A DNA stretch of 64,000 nt from Mauremys mutica (Eukaryota; Chordata; Testudines; Geoemydidae). This document shows, in pieces, positions 34,740 through 46,770 of this stretch. The stretch's first letter is position 1. Every line of letters begins with the position of its first letter. The stretch is taken from contig NC_059073.1 of assembly GCF_020497125.1 (NCBI RefSeq), positions 144,283,012 to 144,347,011 of the forward strand, in the 5' to 3' direction. The notes below the pieces were generated by a model. It made no database searches. It saw only the letters and a list, made by a program, of their open reading frames with translations, and had not been told where the DNA came from. A program made the position numbers and the translations under genes.

Positions 34740-35700
34740 GTCAACTTTTTGGTAGGCCTCACAGTGAAGGAGAGTTTTCCAGAGGGAATTGAAAGAGGAT
34801 AATGAAGTTGCTTTGGAGGTATTCACAGGGAGCTCCTCCCAAGCATGGGAAAAATCACAGTTTGGAAATGAAACACGTGGGCAAAGGAGGCTGGCCTCCT
34901 GGGCTGATCAGAGGCAGGAGTTGACTTCTCAGCCATGACTGAGAGATGATAGGTAGGTGGGGGCAGGCCATGAAGGGCCTTGAACGTGAAGGCAAGTAGC
35001 TTCTGTTTGATGGCGTAGAGCAGAGGGACCCATTGGAGGAATGCAAAGAGAGGAGTGACATGGCCAAAGCAATGGGCTAGGAGAATAACCTTTGCAGAAG
35101 CATTCAAGGCCAGCGAAAATAATGTTGCCGTAATTGAGGATGAAAGTCTGGATGGGTTTTAGCTGCGTGGATGGATAGTAAAGGCCAGATCTTGGGGATA
35201 TTATGCAGGAAGAATCAGCAAGATTTAGGCATAATCTGAATGTGAGAGAGGTCTGAATTGACAGTGATGACCTGTTACGAGGTCATCGTTACCAGGTTAC
35301 AAGCCTGGGTGATGGGCAGGATGGAGGTGTGGTCTACAGTGATCAGGAAAGGAGGTAGCAGGGAGGGCTTGCAGGGGAAAGTTTGAGAGTTCTGTTTTAG
35401 CCTGGTTGAGCTGACATCTAGATAGACACAAGCAGATGTCAGAGAGACAGTCCAAGATTTCAGTCTGAACAGAAGGAGACAGGGCTGAGGGGCAGAACTG
35501 AGAGACAGCATGGAGATGGTGGTTGAATTTGTGTTTGCAAATGGAATACCCAGTGATAAGGTATAGAGGGAGAAGAGAAGGAGACTAAGGACAGAGCCCT
35601 GTGGACTTCTCACAGAAAGTTGGCGGGAGGATGAGGAGGATCCTTTGAAGGACTCATTGAAGGAGCAATTAAAGGGGTTGGAGGAGAACCAGATGGAGTC
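34740..35700 (-). mobile_element. L2-type LINE fragment
   Basis: The minus-strand frame 35275-35613 starts near the RT block 'PQGSVLSLLLFSLYTLSLG'. The frame 34823-35107 has 'FLQWVPLLYAIKQKLLAFTF' and 'KALHGLPPPTYHLS', the L2 segment after the palm. The frames are broken and the copy is ancient. Confidence 0.65.
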
Positions 35701-37537
35701 ACAGAAGCCAAGGGCTTACAATAAACATTCTTTGGTTCCCAATGGTGGTCTTTCATACTACTACTAATAATAAAAGACCCAAACTGGTGGTCTTGACTTT
35801 TAATAAGTTAAAAACAAGCAGAGAAAAAAAGCTTTTCAAGCCACCTTTGTCCATCACATAAAAGTAAAAGAGGGCACAAGTCCAATTTTTTTTCTAAATC
35901 CCTTGTAGGTCACCTCTAAGGGATAACAGCTATTTAGTTTGTACTGCAGCCTACTCACAGTAAATGGCTGCTGTTGATTAAAATCCACCTCAGTTTTACT
36001 TTGGTATTTTATGAATCTCAAAAGCTGTTAGTTTTGAGCAAGTGCTAGAGTTATACAGCCTATTGCTATATTGCAATAAAATTCTGGAATGCGCATTGCC
36101 TTTCTAGAACATTAGAGTCCAGAAAAACAAATGTTAAAGGCCTAGAAAATTCAGTATTAAATCTAAACTTACAAGATAAGAGCAGGTGTTAATGCAGTGA
36201 CAAATCACTGCTTAGAATCAGAGACGTATGCTTGGGATAGATGGTAAAACAGTACTCAGCAACTGCTACGCCACCATCTGCCCTTCTTTGCCTGTAAAGT
36301 AGTCTGGCCACCTTGCGTGTGAATTTCCATACTTCCACAAGTTTGGGTTTCTTGCATATTTAATCTTGACTGTGAATTTCCTGGGTTTCTAAACCTGATC
36401 ATGAAACGTGATATACACTCAAACCAATGATTCTTGCCTGCAACCTTAACTTCACCTCAGTGAAGATTTTGGTGAGGGGGGATAAAGGAACTAGTTTCAG
36501 CCACCTTACATGGCCTCCAGGAAAACCCTACTTATAAAATAGCAATTTGAGGAAGCTATAGCCATGAAGAGAGACATGCGTGTTCTTTATTTGATTAGCT
36601 GCAAAGCGAATTTGAGATCATTAGATTTTTATTTTATTTAGCACAATTCCAGCTTTGTAGTCGTCCAACCAGAGAAGTGTCTTCCTGGCTGGGGAGAAAG
36701 CACAGTCAGGGTTTGCATAAAGGCAGAGTCAGTGTGCAAGACCCTCTCCATTATCTGAATAGCAGGGGGGACATGGATTTTATTTGGATAATCAAGAGGG
36801 CAGGAGTCATTCAGAACAGGATGCCCTCCCCCATGGCCAGGAGCTTGTCCTTGTCTTCCTCGCAGTCCTGGCCGGGGGTCTCTGCTCTATTATCTGAACC
36901 TCTGCATTCTCCGAATCCCTTCCTTGTCTTCCATGTATCTCATGCTGGAGGACAAAGAAGGGATTTGGATAGCGCAGAGGTTCGGCTAATTGGGTTTCAG
37001 ATAAACAGGAACATATTGTAAATGATTGAGCAAATGCATTTAGATTTTCTGTAATGTCTTATTGTAAGGCCACTTTGCAGACGGGGCTTTGTCCCTGAGC
37101 AGTCTCATCAGATGAATGTCTTCCTCTCCTGGTCTCAAAGCTAGAAATCTATAGTATGAGCATCTAGTGCCCAGTTTTGCAGGTAAATCAGGATTAGCAT
37201 TCAAAGTGTTGCTTCTAACATTTGTGCCCCCTTGCAGGTGTCTCCACAGGGGTGAGTGTAATACTTTAAAACCACCCTAAAACATCTAGCAAATCCTTTC
37301 GCACACCATGAGCCCTGGAATGGGCATTTAAGGGCTTCCATACTCTATAAAGCAATGTAATACTGTGGCTAGGAGAGCAGGAGAAAGATAAGTCTGGCCT
37401 CCGAAGTTGTAAATAGTGCCTGAAGAAGACAATGTGGGGCTATATTCTGTTTTCTTCTCTCTGTCTACAGTATTAACCTACATAATGTACAAACCTTTGG
37501 ACTTTGATGCCTGTCTCTTGGCGAGCCAGAGGACTTG
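35701..37537. other. Stretch without a recognisable feature
   Basis: No exon or nameable repeat. The 114-codon plus frame at 36677-37021 shows no domain and no splice context. Confidence 0.5.
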
Positions 37538-37650
37538 CTAGACAAACACCTGTCAGGGATGGTATACATAATACTTTGTCCTGCCATGAGTGCAGGGGAC
37601 TCACTAGATGACCTCTCGAGGTCCCTTCCAGCCCTACGATTCTGTTTCAG
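37538..37650 (+). repeat. CR1 3' tail fragment
   Basis: 'gacaaacacctgtcagggat' is followed by 'gatgacctctcgaggtccct' and 'tccagccctacgattctg', a short CR1 3' end of the same subfamily as that at 25080. Confidence 0.8.
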
Positions 37651-38379
37651 AATTTCCTTCCTTTAGAAGCTTTGATGTTTTGTATTTCGCTGGCTGGTGG
37701 ATTAGCTCCTTAATGTATATAGTTATTTTAATATGAGTTTGATTAAGTTCCCTATTAGGAGTGTGACCAGGGGCCATCATTACTCACTCGCTCACCTGCA
37801 AGTACTTTCAAACATAACTGTATTATCCTTCTGTTCAGTGCATACTGGCAGGGAGGGCTGGACTAACGCTTCTGGAGATGGAGTTAGCTACAAAAAGGGA
37901 TGCTAGCAATGCAACTTCCTGGCACTTATCTGCCAGTATGTCTTAACCCTGCACAAGAGCGATCACCTCTACCATGGGGTTGGGAATGCACTTCAGCTTC
38001 TGCTTCTCTGCTGAGGTCTGAGCCAACTGTGATGTGGATTCATATCCGCTGGGAGCTTTTTCTGAACCTGGCAGTTCCTCTCACACAAGTCACAGAACAG
38101 TAATTAGATGAGCTTAGGCTGGCTTCAAACTGAGCATGCTCAATAATAACAACTGATCCCCAGTCTGTGTGTAGGGTTTTAGTATCAGTAGATCTCAAAG
38201 CTCTTTACGAAAGGAGGCATGTTCCATTAGCTGCGGGTGAAAGAGTCCGTGTCCCATTCCCTTGAGCCATCTGCTCCCCAATTTTTCCCAAGGTGAATAG
38301 GAAGCAAATTGAGTCCTGGGTAATTATTGCCTAAGAAAATGTTCTCTAGCTTTCTGCTTTCTCCAGGATGCAGTGGTGT

Positions 38380-38640
38380 CTGGAGCGGGGGGCCCACAGA
38401 TGCCCATGGCCCTGCCCCTGTGCCACACCTCCCTGAGGCCCTGCCTCTGTGCCACACCTCCCTTTCTCCCCGAGCCCCCGCCCTCACACTGCCTCTTCTC
38501 CCTGAGCCCCGCTCACTCCTCTCTGTCCCCTGCCCCCCGTCGCTCACCCTTCTGGTCGGTAAAAAGTGGACAGGCATAGCCCTCCACCTTTAAAAGGAGC
38601 GGGAGCCTGGCCTCCTTGTCCCCTCTGTTCTGGCACCCCA
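38380..38640. repeat. C-rich repeat with short tandem units
   Basis: The unit 'ctgtgccacacctccct' occurs twice within 50 bp (about 38418 and 38449), followed by C-rich sequence. It resembles the GC-rich interior of local hAT elements, but I could not find ends. The open frames across it are composition artefacts. Confidence 0.4.
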
Positions 38641-40487
38641 AGTGGTATCAGATTTAAGACCTCATTTGAAAGGCAGTTTGCATTTCATACTTGCACTGAC
38701 TTCAGTCATGGAGAAGCTTGCTACTTGCTATGCAGTGTTGCTGCCTTTGATGCCCATGTGTGTTGAGGAGTGAAGCTGAGCATCATTCAGGTAGCGTAGA
38801 GAATCCCAGCATGCAAACTGTCACTGACTCATCTCCCCTGACTAAGCAGCTGACCAGACCTGCTCTGCTGGGGAGCACTCACACACCTCAGTTTCTGAGG
38901 GAAAACATCTGCTGCTTTCAAGTTCTTTAATTGTTACCTAATAATTTGCAACATATTGTTTAGTCCCTTTTGTGGTTTGCTTCCCAGAAATGATTCCAAG
39001 TTTGAAATAATGGCACCCATCCATCTCCTGCAACAAGTGAAATAGATTGCACAGTGTATGTGCCATCCATTTTTTCAGGCAGTTTTGGTTTTGGCAGAGC
39101 AACTTTGTTACTAGAAGGGAGAGCTTTCACTGGACTTCCGCCTCCCCAATGTTTCTGATTTGAACATCTCTCTTCCATTTTCCTCCAAACTCAGTACATT
39201 GCTGGTAAGAAGGATAATTCATAGCCCCTACATTTGCAATGGTTTAGTTCTTGTCAGTCATCCGAGTGCCACAGGTTAGCACAATGAAGAGGTCAGCTGC
39301 TTCAACTAAAGCAAGCATCCACCCCAAATCTCAAACCTGGGGGGAACCTGAACTGTTTTTCACGTACAGTTTTGTTCTGAAAAGTACCAATATAAAAATG
39401 GCACCACTTAGCAGACCTGTTTCTGCATGTAGTAGGTCATATGGTCTCACTGTTTTTCCTCCTGTTGGCTATGCACTCTGGGCAAGTGAGCAAGACTCTC
39501 TTCTTCTTTGTGCATCTTCGACAGAATGGTTTGCTGAGTTTCAAGTGGCCACACTTATGCAGAATCCCTGAGAGCAGAAGTTGGCAGCGCTGCATGTTGG
39601 AAACCTTTATTACTGGTCCTGGGGTGTGAGAAGGAATGAACGCAGGTTGACTCTGAACCCAGGCACCATTTGCTGGGCTGGCAGTGGAGAAAAAAGTAAA
39701 ACGACTTGTTTGTTTGTAAACTGAGCTGCTCTCATAGTCAGTCACGAAGAGACAATGAACATCAAAGCCCACAAAGTGATTTTTTTTTAAGAGAGAGACT
39801 TTTCAGAGCAGTACCATGTTCAGAGAAGTTATTCCCCTCTCTGGCCCTGACAACCCCAATGAGACTCCTGCCTTTTGACATCTATGTCTAAAACATTTCA
39901 TTTAAAAAACCAATTAATGTTGCTAAGTAGCACAGGGTATTGAGCAAACACCTCATTTATAAAAACCTTGGCACTTAAAAGGAGGGAAATGAGTAGTTAA
40001 GGGCATCATAAATCTTGTGCTGCCCACGTAATAAACATAAACACATTATTCACATCCAGTTCAAAAACATGCATATTTCACCTCAACACTAAAATCTGAA
40101 CTCTCATCCTTGGATTGTTTTTTTGAATATGGATTGTGTCTGGTTACCCTGGTTGCAGTAAGAGACCGTGATAGTTTCTTTGCATGAAGATAAGTGTCCA
40201 AAACTTTAGAGGTTTATATAAACCAGTCCCCAGCTTTGGGGTCTTTAGTAGGAAAGCACCTCAGCCCTGTTTCCTAATTTGTGTTTTGTATATGGTTGAC
40301 TAAAAGCAAATAGGCAGAGAGGTGGCTGTAACCACGCCTAACTATTAAAATGCCTTGATTAAACCCCAAGCAAGCCCTTAGCCTGCATTTACCAAATCTT
40401 ATTTAGAGCTAGAAAGAAAGCTCATTGTCTATAAGAGCAGCACCAGAAATATATTATTTATAGCAAAAACTAAATTGCAGAAGTGGC
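38641..40487. other. Mostly featureless; one Cys-rich minus frame
   Basis: The minus frame 39437-39772 (111 aa) ends with 'KCGHLKLSKPFCRRC', a C-x9-C-x2-C arrangement that faintly recalls mitochondrial ribosomal protein bL32m. One expected Cys is missing and the flanks do not match, so I do not call a pseudogene. Nothing else was recognised. Confidence 0.3.
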
Positions 40488-40599
40488 TAGGGTTGCCAAT
40501 TTTGGTTGGCCGTATTCCTGGAGGTTTCATCACATGACATAATCTTTAATTCAATATGAATCTTCAATTCCTAACAATCCTGGAGGGTTGGCAACCCTA
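40488..40599. mobile_element. Small hAT-like MITE, 112 bp
   Basis: The ends are 'tagggttgccaattt' and 'ggttggcaaccc ta' with flanking 'gaagtggc' (40480-40487) and 'gaagtagc' (40600-40607), an 8-bp duplication with one change. Non-coding. Confidence 0.75.
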
Positions 40600-40607
40600 G
40601 AAGTAGC

Positions 40608-40979
40608 TAATGCCATTGGCCCAGTAGCACAGGGACAAGCCTCAATCATCGTGGCAGGTTTTTCGCCTTGATATTTTGTGGGGGGATTGAGGGAGTGGGT
40701 CTGACAGACATGGAGAGCTTTGGCGACAGCTAAAAGATTTTGATGCAGAAGAGAGGCTGTGATGGCGTTGGTAATGTTGCCACTGGAAACAATTCTGTGC
40801 TCAGACATAGCTTCTTCCCCATTTTTAGAAAGCACCACTGCCCAGCCTTGACTATCGTTCCAGTTCAGTTCTAATCTAGATGGAAATAAGATATCAGTTG
40901 GCCCAATTACATGCCTAATCCAAGGCCCAGGCCAAATCTCCTTGAAGTAAATGACAAAACTTCCCTTGATATCAGAGAG
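40608..40979 (-). other. Unidentified 124-codon open frame between two transposons
   Basis: The minus frame reads through from the edge of the hAT-like element at 40980 to the small MITE at 40599 without a stop. It contains 'FVIYFKEIWPGPWIRHVIG' and 'GNITNAITASLLHQNLLAVA'. Both edges are TE insertions, so the original frame, if real, has been cut. I do not recognise a family. It may be a processed pseudogene fragment or chance. Confidence 0.25.
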
Positions 40980-41989
40980 CAGGCCTGCACAACTCGTAAA
41001 GCGGCGAGGGCCACATTCCTCCAAAGAAAACAGCTAAGGGCCAAAACCTCCCGGCCTCGCAGAAACACCCCACCTCAGGGCCGCCCAGCCCTGCAGAAAC
41101 AAACCCTCCTTCCCCAGCGCCGCCCCACCAAAACAGCTATGGGCCAAAAAGGAAGGTTGGGGGTGGAGAGATGATACTTTATTTTAAATCAACCAGGGGC
41201 TCCCAGCTGAAGAGGTGGCTGGGAGCCCTCAGGGGCAAATTAAAGGGCCCGGGGCTCCAGCGGCTGGGGGAACCCGGCAGGGCTGGCACTAGGTTTTTGC
41301 TGCCCCAAGCAAAAAAAAATTTGGCTGCCCCCCGTCCCAGACCTGGGCTCCCCCCTGTACCCCGCTGCTGCCCCAGTCCTGGGCTCTCCCCCCACCCACA
41401 CCCCCTGCTGCCCCAGCGCTGGGCTTCCCCCTTTCCTCCCCACCAGTGCCCTCCCCCCACCCCGCTGCTGCCCCAGCCCTGGGCTCCCCTCCACCAGTGC
41501 CCCCCCACACCTCCTGCCACCCCAGCCCTGGGTCACTGGTAACTCGCTCCCAGGGCGGGTCATTCAGCAGGAATTTTGGATGTGCACAAAACACAGACAG
41601 GATTGGTTCCCATATGGTTACAGAGCTGCAGTAAAGTGGAACAATTTTCAGCTTGTGTGATTGGAGGATATCTGGATGCATATTATAAGACTATCCTCCA
41701 TAAATGAGGAAAAGTTGAGGAGCCTTTATTATTCTTTTGTTCCACTCTTTCTTTCTATGGGGAATTTGCCAATGCAATCTCACTGTCTTCCTTTTAAACA
41801 AACAAAAAGCCAATGGCTGTTGAAAATAGCAATTCCAGTCCTAATAAGCATTTCTTGCTCAATTTTATCCTGCTTTTTCTACAGCAAGTTACAGTGGATC
41901 AGTATATTTGATTTGGGAGAAATGAAGTAACAGCTGCCCAAACTGAGCTTGAGCACTCCTGAATTTTGAGGTGTTCAAATCTGGAAGGC

Positions 41990-42510
41990 AGGTGCTGGGG
42001 GGGGAGGCTGTGGGCTCCGCGGGGGAGCATGGCAGCAACATGTCTGGAGCTGCATGGAGCCAGACACACTGGTCTGAGTGGCACGGTAAGGGGGCTGGGG
42101 GTGGGCGGTTCCAGGGGGGCAGTCAAGGGACAGGGAGCAGGGGGGGGTTGGATGGGGCGGAGGTTCGGGGGGGGCAGTCAGGGGACAGGCAGCAGTTGGA
42201 TAGGCATGGGAGTCTCAGGGGTTCATCAGGGGACAGGTAGGGGGTGAGGTCGTGAGGGGTAGTTGGGGGGATCTCAGGAGGGGGCAGTTGGGGACAAGGA
42301 GAAGGGAGGCTTAGATAGGGGCTGGGGTCCAAAGGGGCAGTTAGGGGCAGGGGTCTCGGGAGGGGGCAATCGGGGGACAAGGAGCAGCGGCATTTAGATA
42401 GGGGGCGGGGTCCTGGGAGAGGGGTATCAGAGGACAAGGACCAGTGGTGTTAGAAAGGGGTGGGGGTCCTGGGGGGCAGTTAGGGCAGGAGTCCGTGGAG
42501 GGGGCAATCA
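41990..42510 (+). repeat. G-rich minisatellite-like region
   Basis: Diverged units of about 40-60 bp with 'ggggcagtcaggggacagg' and 'gggggcaatcgggggacaag'. Many G runs of 3-6 on one strand give a strong potential for G-quadruplex formation. The long open frames on both strands here are artefacts. Confidence 0.8.
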
Positions 42511-42512
42511 GC

Positions 42513-42700
42513 GGCCGTGGGCCGGGATTCAAAGGGCTCTGTGCTCCCCGCAGCTGTGGACAACCCAGAGTCCTTTGATTCCCGGCCGCGGCTGGGATTT
42601 AAAGGGCTCTGAGCTCCCCACAGCTGCGGGCAGCCCAGAGCCCTCTGACTCCCGGCCGCGGCTGGGATTTAAAGGGCTCTGGGCTGCCCGCAGAGCGCCG
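42513..42700 (+). repeat. 70-bp tandem repeat, about 2.7 copies
   Basis: Units start at 42513, 42583 and 42653 with 'ggccgcggctgggatttaaa' or its variant, followed by 'gggctctg'. The third copy is cut. It lies inside the hAT-like composite. Confidence 0.85.
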
Positions 42701-42849
42701 TGTGTGGGGGATTCAGAATCCCCCCGCGGGCCGCACAGTGAGGCGCCGCAGGCCGTATGTTGTGCAGGCCTCTCAGAGGGTGTAGGATCAAGCCCGACAG
42801 TGAAATACAGCCCTGTGCAGAAAAGGCGAGCACAGGGCCTGCACACCAA

Positions 42850-42980
42850 TTAGGACTGGATTTTTAAAGGTGTTTAGGCACCCAAAGATACAGATAGGTG
42901 CCTAGTGGGATTTTCAAAGGGGCCTGTCTGCATCTTTAGGTGACTAATTATCTGTAAAAATCTGGCCCTTAGTGTGCTTT
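42850..42980. repeat. Foldback repeat
   Basis: 'ggtgtttaggcacccaaaga' and 'aaatctggccctta' with inner 'gattttcaaaggggcc' are related in inverted order. This is a common amniote foldback unit. Confidence 0.45.
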
Positions 42981-43045
42981 TTTTAAGGACTTAAATGGTG
43001 CACAGTGTGACAGGTTCCCCCCGGGGTGCCACCTGGAACTGCCAG

Positions 43046-43199
43046 AAGCTGGGAATGGGCAACAGAGGATGGATCACTAGTTGATTACCTGTTCTGTTCA
43101 TTCCCTCTGGGGCACCTGGCATTGGTTACTGTCAGGAGACAGGATACTGGGCTAGATGGACCTTTGATCTAACCCAGTTTGGCTGTTCTTATGTTCTTA
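43046..43199 (+). repeat. CR1 3' end nested in the LTR-like element
   Basis: 'agaagctgggaatgggcaac' to 'ggctgttcttatgttctta' is a CR1 3' end. The host element resumes with 'ccactgagccctttgact'. Confidence 0.85.
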
Positions 43200-43440
43200 C
43201 CACTGAGCCCTTTGACTCACCAGCCTTGACTCCCTCTCACACTGTGCTGCTGTGACAAGGTGCAAAGCCCTCCAGCCTGCACTTTCACCAGCATTCGCAC
43301 AGGTAGGGACACACCCAGTTGCAGTTACACAGAGGGTCTCTAACCACCAGCGTCCCAGCCTGGGACCCCAGAGCAGTACCGTCATGCCTATGTCAAATCT
43401 CGCCAGTATATGTGTGTAATAGCCGGTCCACCTCTCAAGG

Positions 43441-43615
43441 GAGGGGGGCTCAGTGGTTTGAGCATTGGCCTGCTAAACCCAGGGTTGTGAGTTCAATCTT
43501 TGAGGGGGCCATTTAAGGATCTGGGACAAAAATTGGGGGGATTGGTCCTGCTCTGAGCAGGAGGTTGGACTAGATGACCTCCTGAGGTCCCTTCCAACCA
43601 TGATATTCTGTGAAT
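43441..43615 (+). mobile_element. Turtle tRNA-CR1 SINE
   Basis: The head is tRNA-like: A box in 'ggctcagtggtttgagcatt', B box in 'gggttgtgagttcaatct'. It is followed by a short linker and a CR1-type tail, 'ggttggactagatgacctcc'. SINEs of this make-up (Pol III head, CR1-derived 3' end) are characteristic of cryptodiran turtles and use CR1 enzymes to move. It is inserted in the LTR-like element. Confidence 0.9.
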
Positions 43616-44390
43616 GCAAAGAGAACAATGCACACTTGTGGTAAGCAAGCAGAGATTTTCCCCAAGTACTCCAAAGCTCAGTGGTTTAGATTCAAACAAA
43701 ACAAGTTTATTAACTACAAAAGATAGATGTTAAGTGATAGCAAACAGATCAAAGCAGATTACCTAGCAAATAAACAAAAGACACAAACTAATCTTAATAT
43801 ATTAAATAGATTAGATATGAACTTCCCCAAGTTCACTCTGTTCCTCGGGTGTTTCCAGGAGTCTTCTTGTGTGGGGAGTGAAGAACCCCAGATGATGTCA
43901 TTTCCTGCCTTATATAGCTTGAGCATATGGTGGGAACTCTTTGTTTCAAAAAACTTGGTTCCCAGACCAGTTTGTGGAAAAATACTGACATCCCAAGATG
44001 GAGTCCAGAATCATGTGGTCTGGTCACATGTCCTTGTAGAGTTATAGCAGCCATTGCTTACAGGCTGGCCAACACATCCACAGGAAGGTTAAGCTATTCC
44101 ACAGCCCACTGTCTTTGTTGATGGGCCATCTGCCTTCTTCGTTGTTGTACCTGAAAAGCTGGCTCTGGGTGTTTTCCAGAGTAAGCCCATTTGAATTACA
44201 GATCGCTAGTCAATAGTCATAACTTCAGATACAAAAATGATACATGCATACAAATAGGATAATCATATTTAGCAAATCATAACTTTTCCAATGACACCTC
44301 ACAGGTCCCATCTTGCATAAAATACATCATCATTATGCTATAATCATATCATCATAATATCACTATGAAGACTATGGGGTGCAGTGTCAC

Positions 44391-45017
44391 TCACGGTAGC
44401 TCTCTGTCCAGGGGTGAATTTCATCCTGCATTTGCTGCACTTTGCAAAAACTCGATACATTGATGCAATAAGCAAGGGTGAAATGAAACTCTGGAAAACA
44501 CCCTTAAACTGTCCCACAATGTCATCCAGCCCCAAACAGATGCAATTCCCTCTGCTCAACTCCTTTGGTCAGCTCAGGTTTTGGAAGTGCTGTGGGCTCC
44601 TCCTAGAGGAAAGGGGTGCTATGTGCATGCAAGTTTTTATTCTTTGGAAGGAAATATCAAGCATAGATCCTGGGAGCTTCTGTGATATTTCAGTGTTAGA
44701 TTGATATGGGATAGATTGCTGCTCTGATTCAGAGCCCAATGAATGACCTTCGGTCTCCCATATTTTGTCAATTGTTCGTACACGTGGATTAAAGTGTAGT
44801 TAACGGGGAGGACCATGCAAAGGTTGCCACTGTTGCTCTTGCGGAAGACACCTTTCATTCTGATCTGAAGAGAATGGAAAACTACTTTCAGTACGGGCAG
44901 CACAAACTCAATCCAACAAAAACAGGGTTGTCAGCTTCCCAGCTCAGCAATTCTGAAGCTAAGAGGTTGCTGAATGTAAGCTTCTGCGGCAAGGCAATGG
45001 TCCACGATCCTAACCAT
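44391..45017. other. Stretch without a recognisable feature
   Basis: Short open frames on both strands show no domain. No repeat was named. Confidence 0.45.
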
Positions 45018-46040
45018 GCCAGAGGATGTTGTGAAGGCCAAGACAACTAACAGAGTTCAAAAAAGAACTAGATAAATTCATGGAGGATAGGTGCATCCCC
45101 ATGCTCTGGGTGTCCCTAGCCTCTATTTGCCAGAATCTGGGAATAGGTGATGGGATGGATCACTTGATGATTACCTGTTCTATTCATTCCCTCTAGGGCA
45201 CCTGGCACTGGCCACTGTTGGAAGACACGATATTGGGCTAGATGGACCTTTGGTCTGCCCCAGTATGGTTGTACTTGTGTTGTTAGTAGCTTCCGGTGTG
45301 GTGCTCTGTTCTTGTTCGATGATGATAACAGTTGGCTGCGTGCGTGTTCCCTCTGTGTGCTGTCCCGGCTCTGCGCAGATAGCTGACACAGCAAACCCCG
45401 AGAGAACCCCCAAAGACCACAGACTCTAGTAAGGTACGAAGGAACCCGAGCCAGGTTTAGTGTCAAACAAAGCACAATAATAGTTTCCTATAGACTCTAC
45501 AGGACATACTACAAATATGTGCCCCCTGACAATGGACACAGCTCAGTCAGTGGCAGGACTTTCCATTGCCCCCTAGGCTGGCCAAAGACGTGCACTCCGG
45601 AACCTGCTTTTATACAGTTACAGGACAGATTACTCATCCCTCCTGACGTATTGAGGTACAGCCTCTTGGCTCATTAGGGTGCTGTCTCCCCTTTGATCAT
45701 GTTGTTCCAGACATACAGATCTATCCATCATGCTGTCCTGTCTTTAAGATGCACTTGCCTGTTCCTTGTTATGTCTATGGAGTGTCCTTGTATCAGGCTG
45801 TCCAGGTGCCATCTTGGCACAAGTTCCTCTTATTAGCCCTTATGTGTGAATGCACCTGCTTCTAACAACCCTCTTCTTGCCAATTTCTGTGAGTGAGGCC
45901 TGCCTCTGGCTCACAGCCCAGCTTTTGCTTAGCAATGCCTGGAAGTACTTTGGTTCAGGTTTCAGGCCTCAGACTAGGCCTCTGACACAAGAGTTTATAT
46001 TTCAGGGCCTCATCTTACTACATTATGTTCTTCTACCTAG
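45018..46040 (+). mobile_element. CR1 3' end interrupted by a solo LTR
   Basis: The CR1 part runs from about 45018 ('aggatgttgtgaaggcca') to 45280 and resumes at 46023 ('ttatgttctt'). The LTR lies between. Confidence 0.8.
45281..46022 (-). mobile_element. Solo LTR of an endogenous retrovirus-like element
   Basis: About 742 bp with ends 'tgttagtag' and 'cttactaca'. The likely duplication of CR1 sequence is 'ttgtg(t)' on the left and 'ttatg(t)' on the right. On the minus strand a 'tataaaagcagg' TATA box lies at about 45605-45616. There is no internal region and no gene: this is the remnant left after recombination between two LTRs. Confidence 0.7.
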
Positions 46041-46143
46041 GAGTTGCTCTCGACCCCAGCCTTATCTAGCAACAACATCTGAAGCAGGTGAGCCATAAAA
46101 CCAAGAGTCGCATCAATATCATCCAATAGTGAGCAGGTTCTAA

Positions 46144-46770
46144 TTGGGGTTGCGATGCTCGAACACGACAAATGACAACGCTGTCTTTAGTTTACTGTAC
46201 AGTCCAGAACAGCACACCTGTTTGTGGAAGAAGCTCGCACATGGACCTCTTCAATATCCAGCTAAATGCAGCTGTGAGACTTGTAACCACTCCACCGTCC
46301 TGGCTTCCAGTCCTCACAAACATCCTTCCTCCAACCATCCAGCAAGAGGTGGCTACGTTGTGCGAGTACAAGAAAACTCTCTCTGACCAAAAGCTCTTAC
46401 TCCATGACAGCCTTGTTCACTTACCTTAAGTCCCACTAACAATTCTGGATAGCTGGAGAAGCTCTTCCATCATCCACAAGACACCTGGCGAATGCAATGG
46501 GCAGGCTGTGACATAAACAACAAGCTCCTCATAGATAATCCCACTATCAAACCGCCTGGTGTCTTGCTCTGCCAAAGACAGTGGACGACCATTAACCGTA
46601 TTAGGACGTTGCGTAGAAGCTGTGCGCACCTGATGCACACACAGAGAATCAAGGATTTGCCACAATGTGAATGGAGAGATCTCCAAACGATCAAACACAC
46701 TGTGAACAAATGCCCCACAGTGCAAGGGTGCACTGTGCATCTCCTGAAGCCCTCAAATGGATTTCACACC
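46144..46770 (+). pseudogene. C-terminal fragment of a non-LTR retrotransposon ORF
   Basis: Frames contain 'LNAAVRLVTTPPSWLPVLTN', 'ILPPTIQQEVA' and, further on, 'TINRIRTLRRSCAHLMHTQR' and 'CEWRDLQTIKHTVNKCPTVQ'. The C...H...C arrangement and the 'W.PVL.NI.PP' block are typical of the region behind the RT in several LINE clades. Stops near 46429 and frameshifts break it. Confidence 0.5.

Larger units (their letters stand above)
40980..42772. mobile_element. 1.8-kb hAT-like composite element
   Basis: The left end 'caggcctgcacaac' and the right end (reverse complement 'gaggcctgcacaac') match, and 'tcagagag' (40972-40979) and 'tcagaggg' (42773-42780) look like an 8-bp duplication with one change. 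Inside are another hAT-like start ('cagggctggcactagg', 41279), C-rich units to 41530, an AT-rich stretch, a G-rich tandem region and a 70-bp tandem repeat. I found no intact transposase. Confidence 0.7.
43006..44390. mobile_element. LTR-like element (probable solo LTR), carrying two insertions
   Basis: It starts 'tgtgacaggttcccccc' and ends 'ggggtgcagtgtcac', short inverted ends of TG...CA type. About 1.0 kb remains when the CR1 tail (43046-43199) and SINE (43441-43615) are removed. I recognise the sequence as a dispersed turtle repeat. No coding sequence is present. The strand and target duplication were not settled, so a DNA element is not excluded. Confidence 0.5.

Noticed and set aside
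39437..39772. Minus frame with C-x9-C-x2-C, recalling mitochondrial ribosomal protein bL32m
   Set aside because: Only 'CGHLK' and the Cys spacing agree, one zinc-binding Cys is missing and the rest does not match. Too weak for a pseudogene call without a search.
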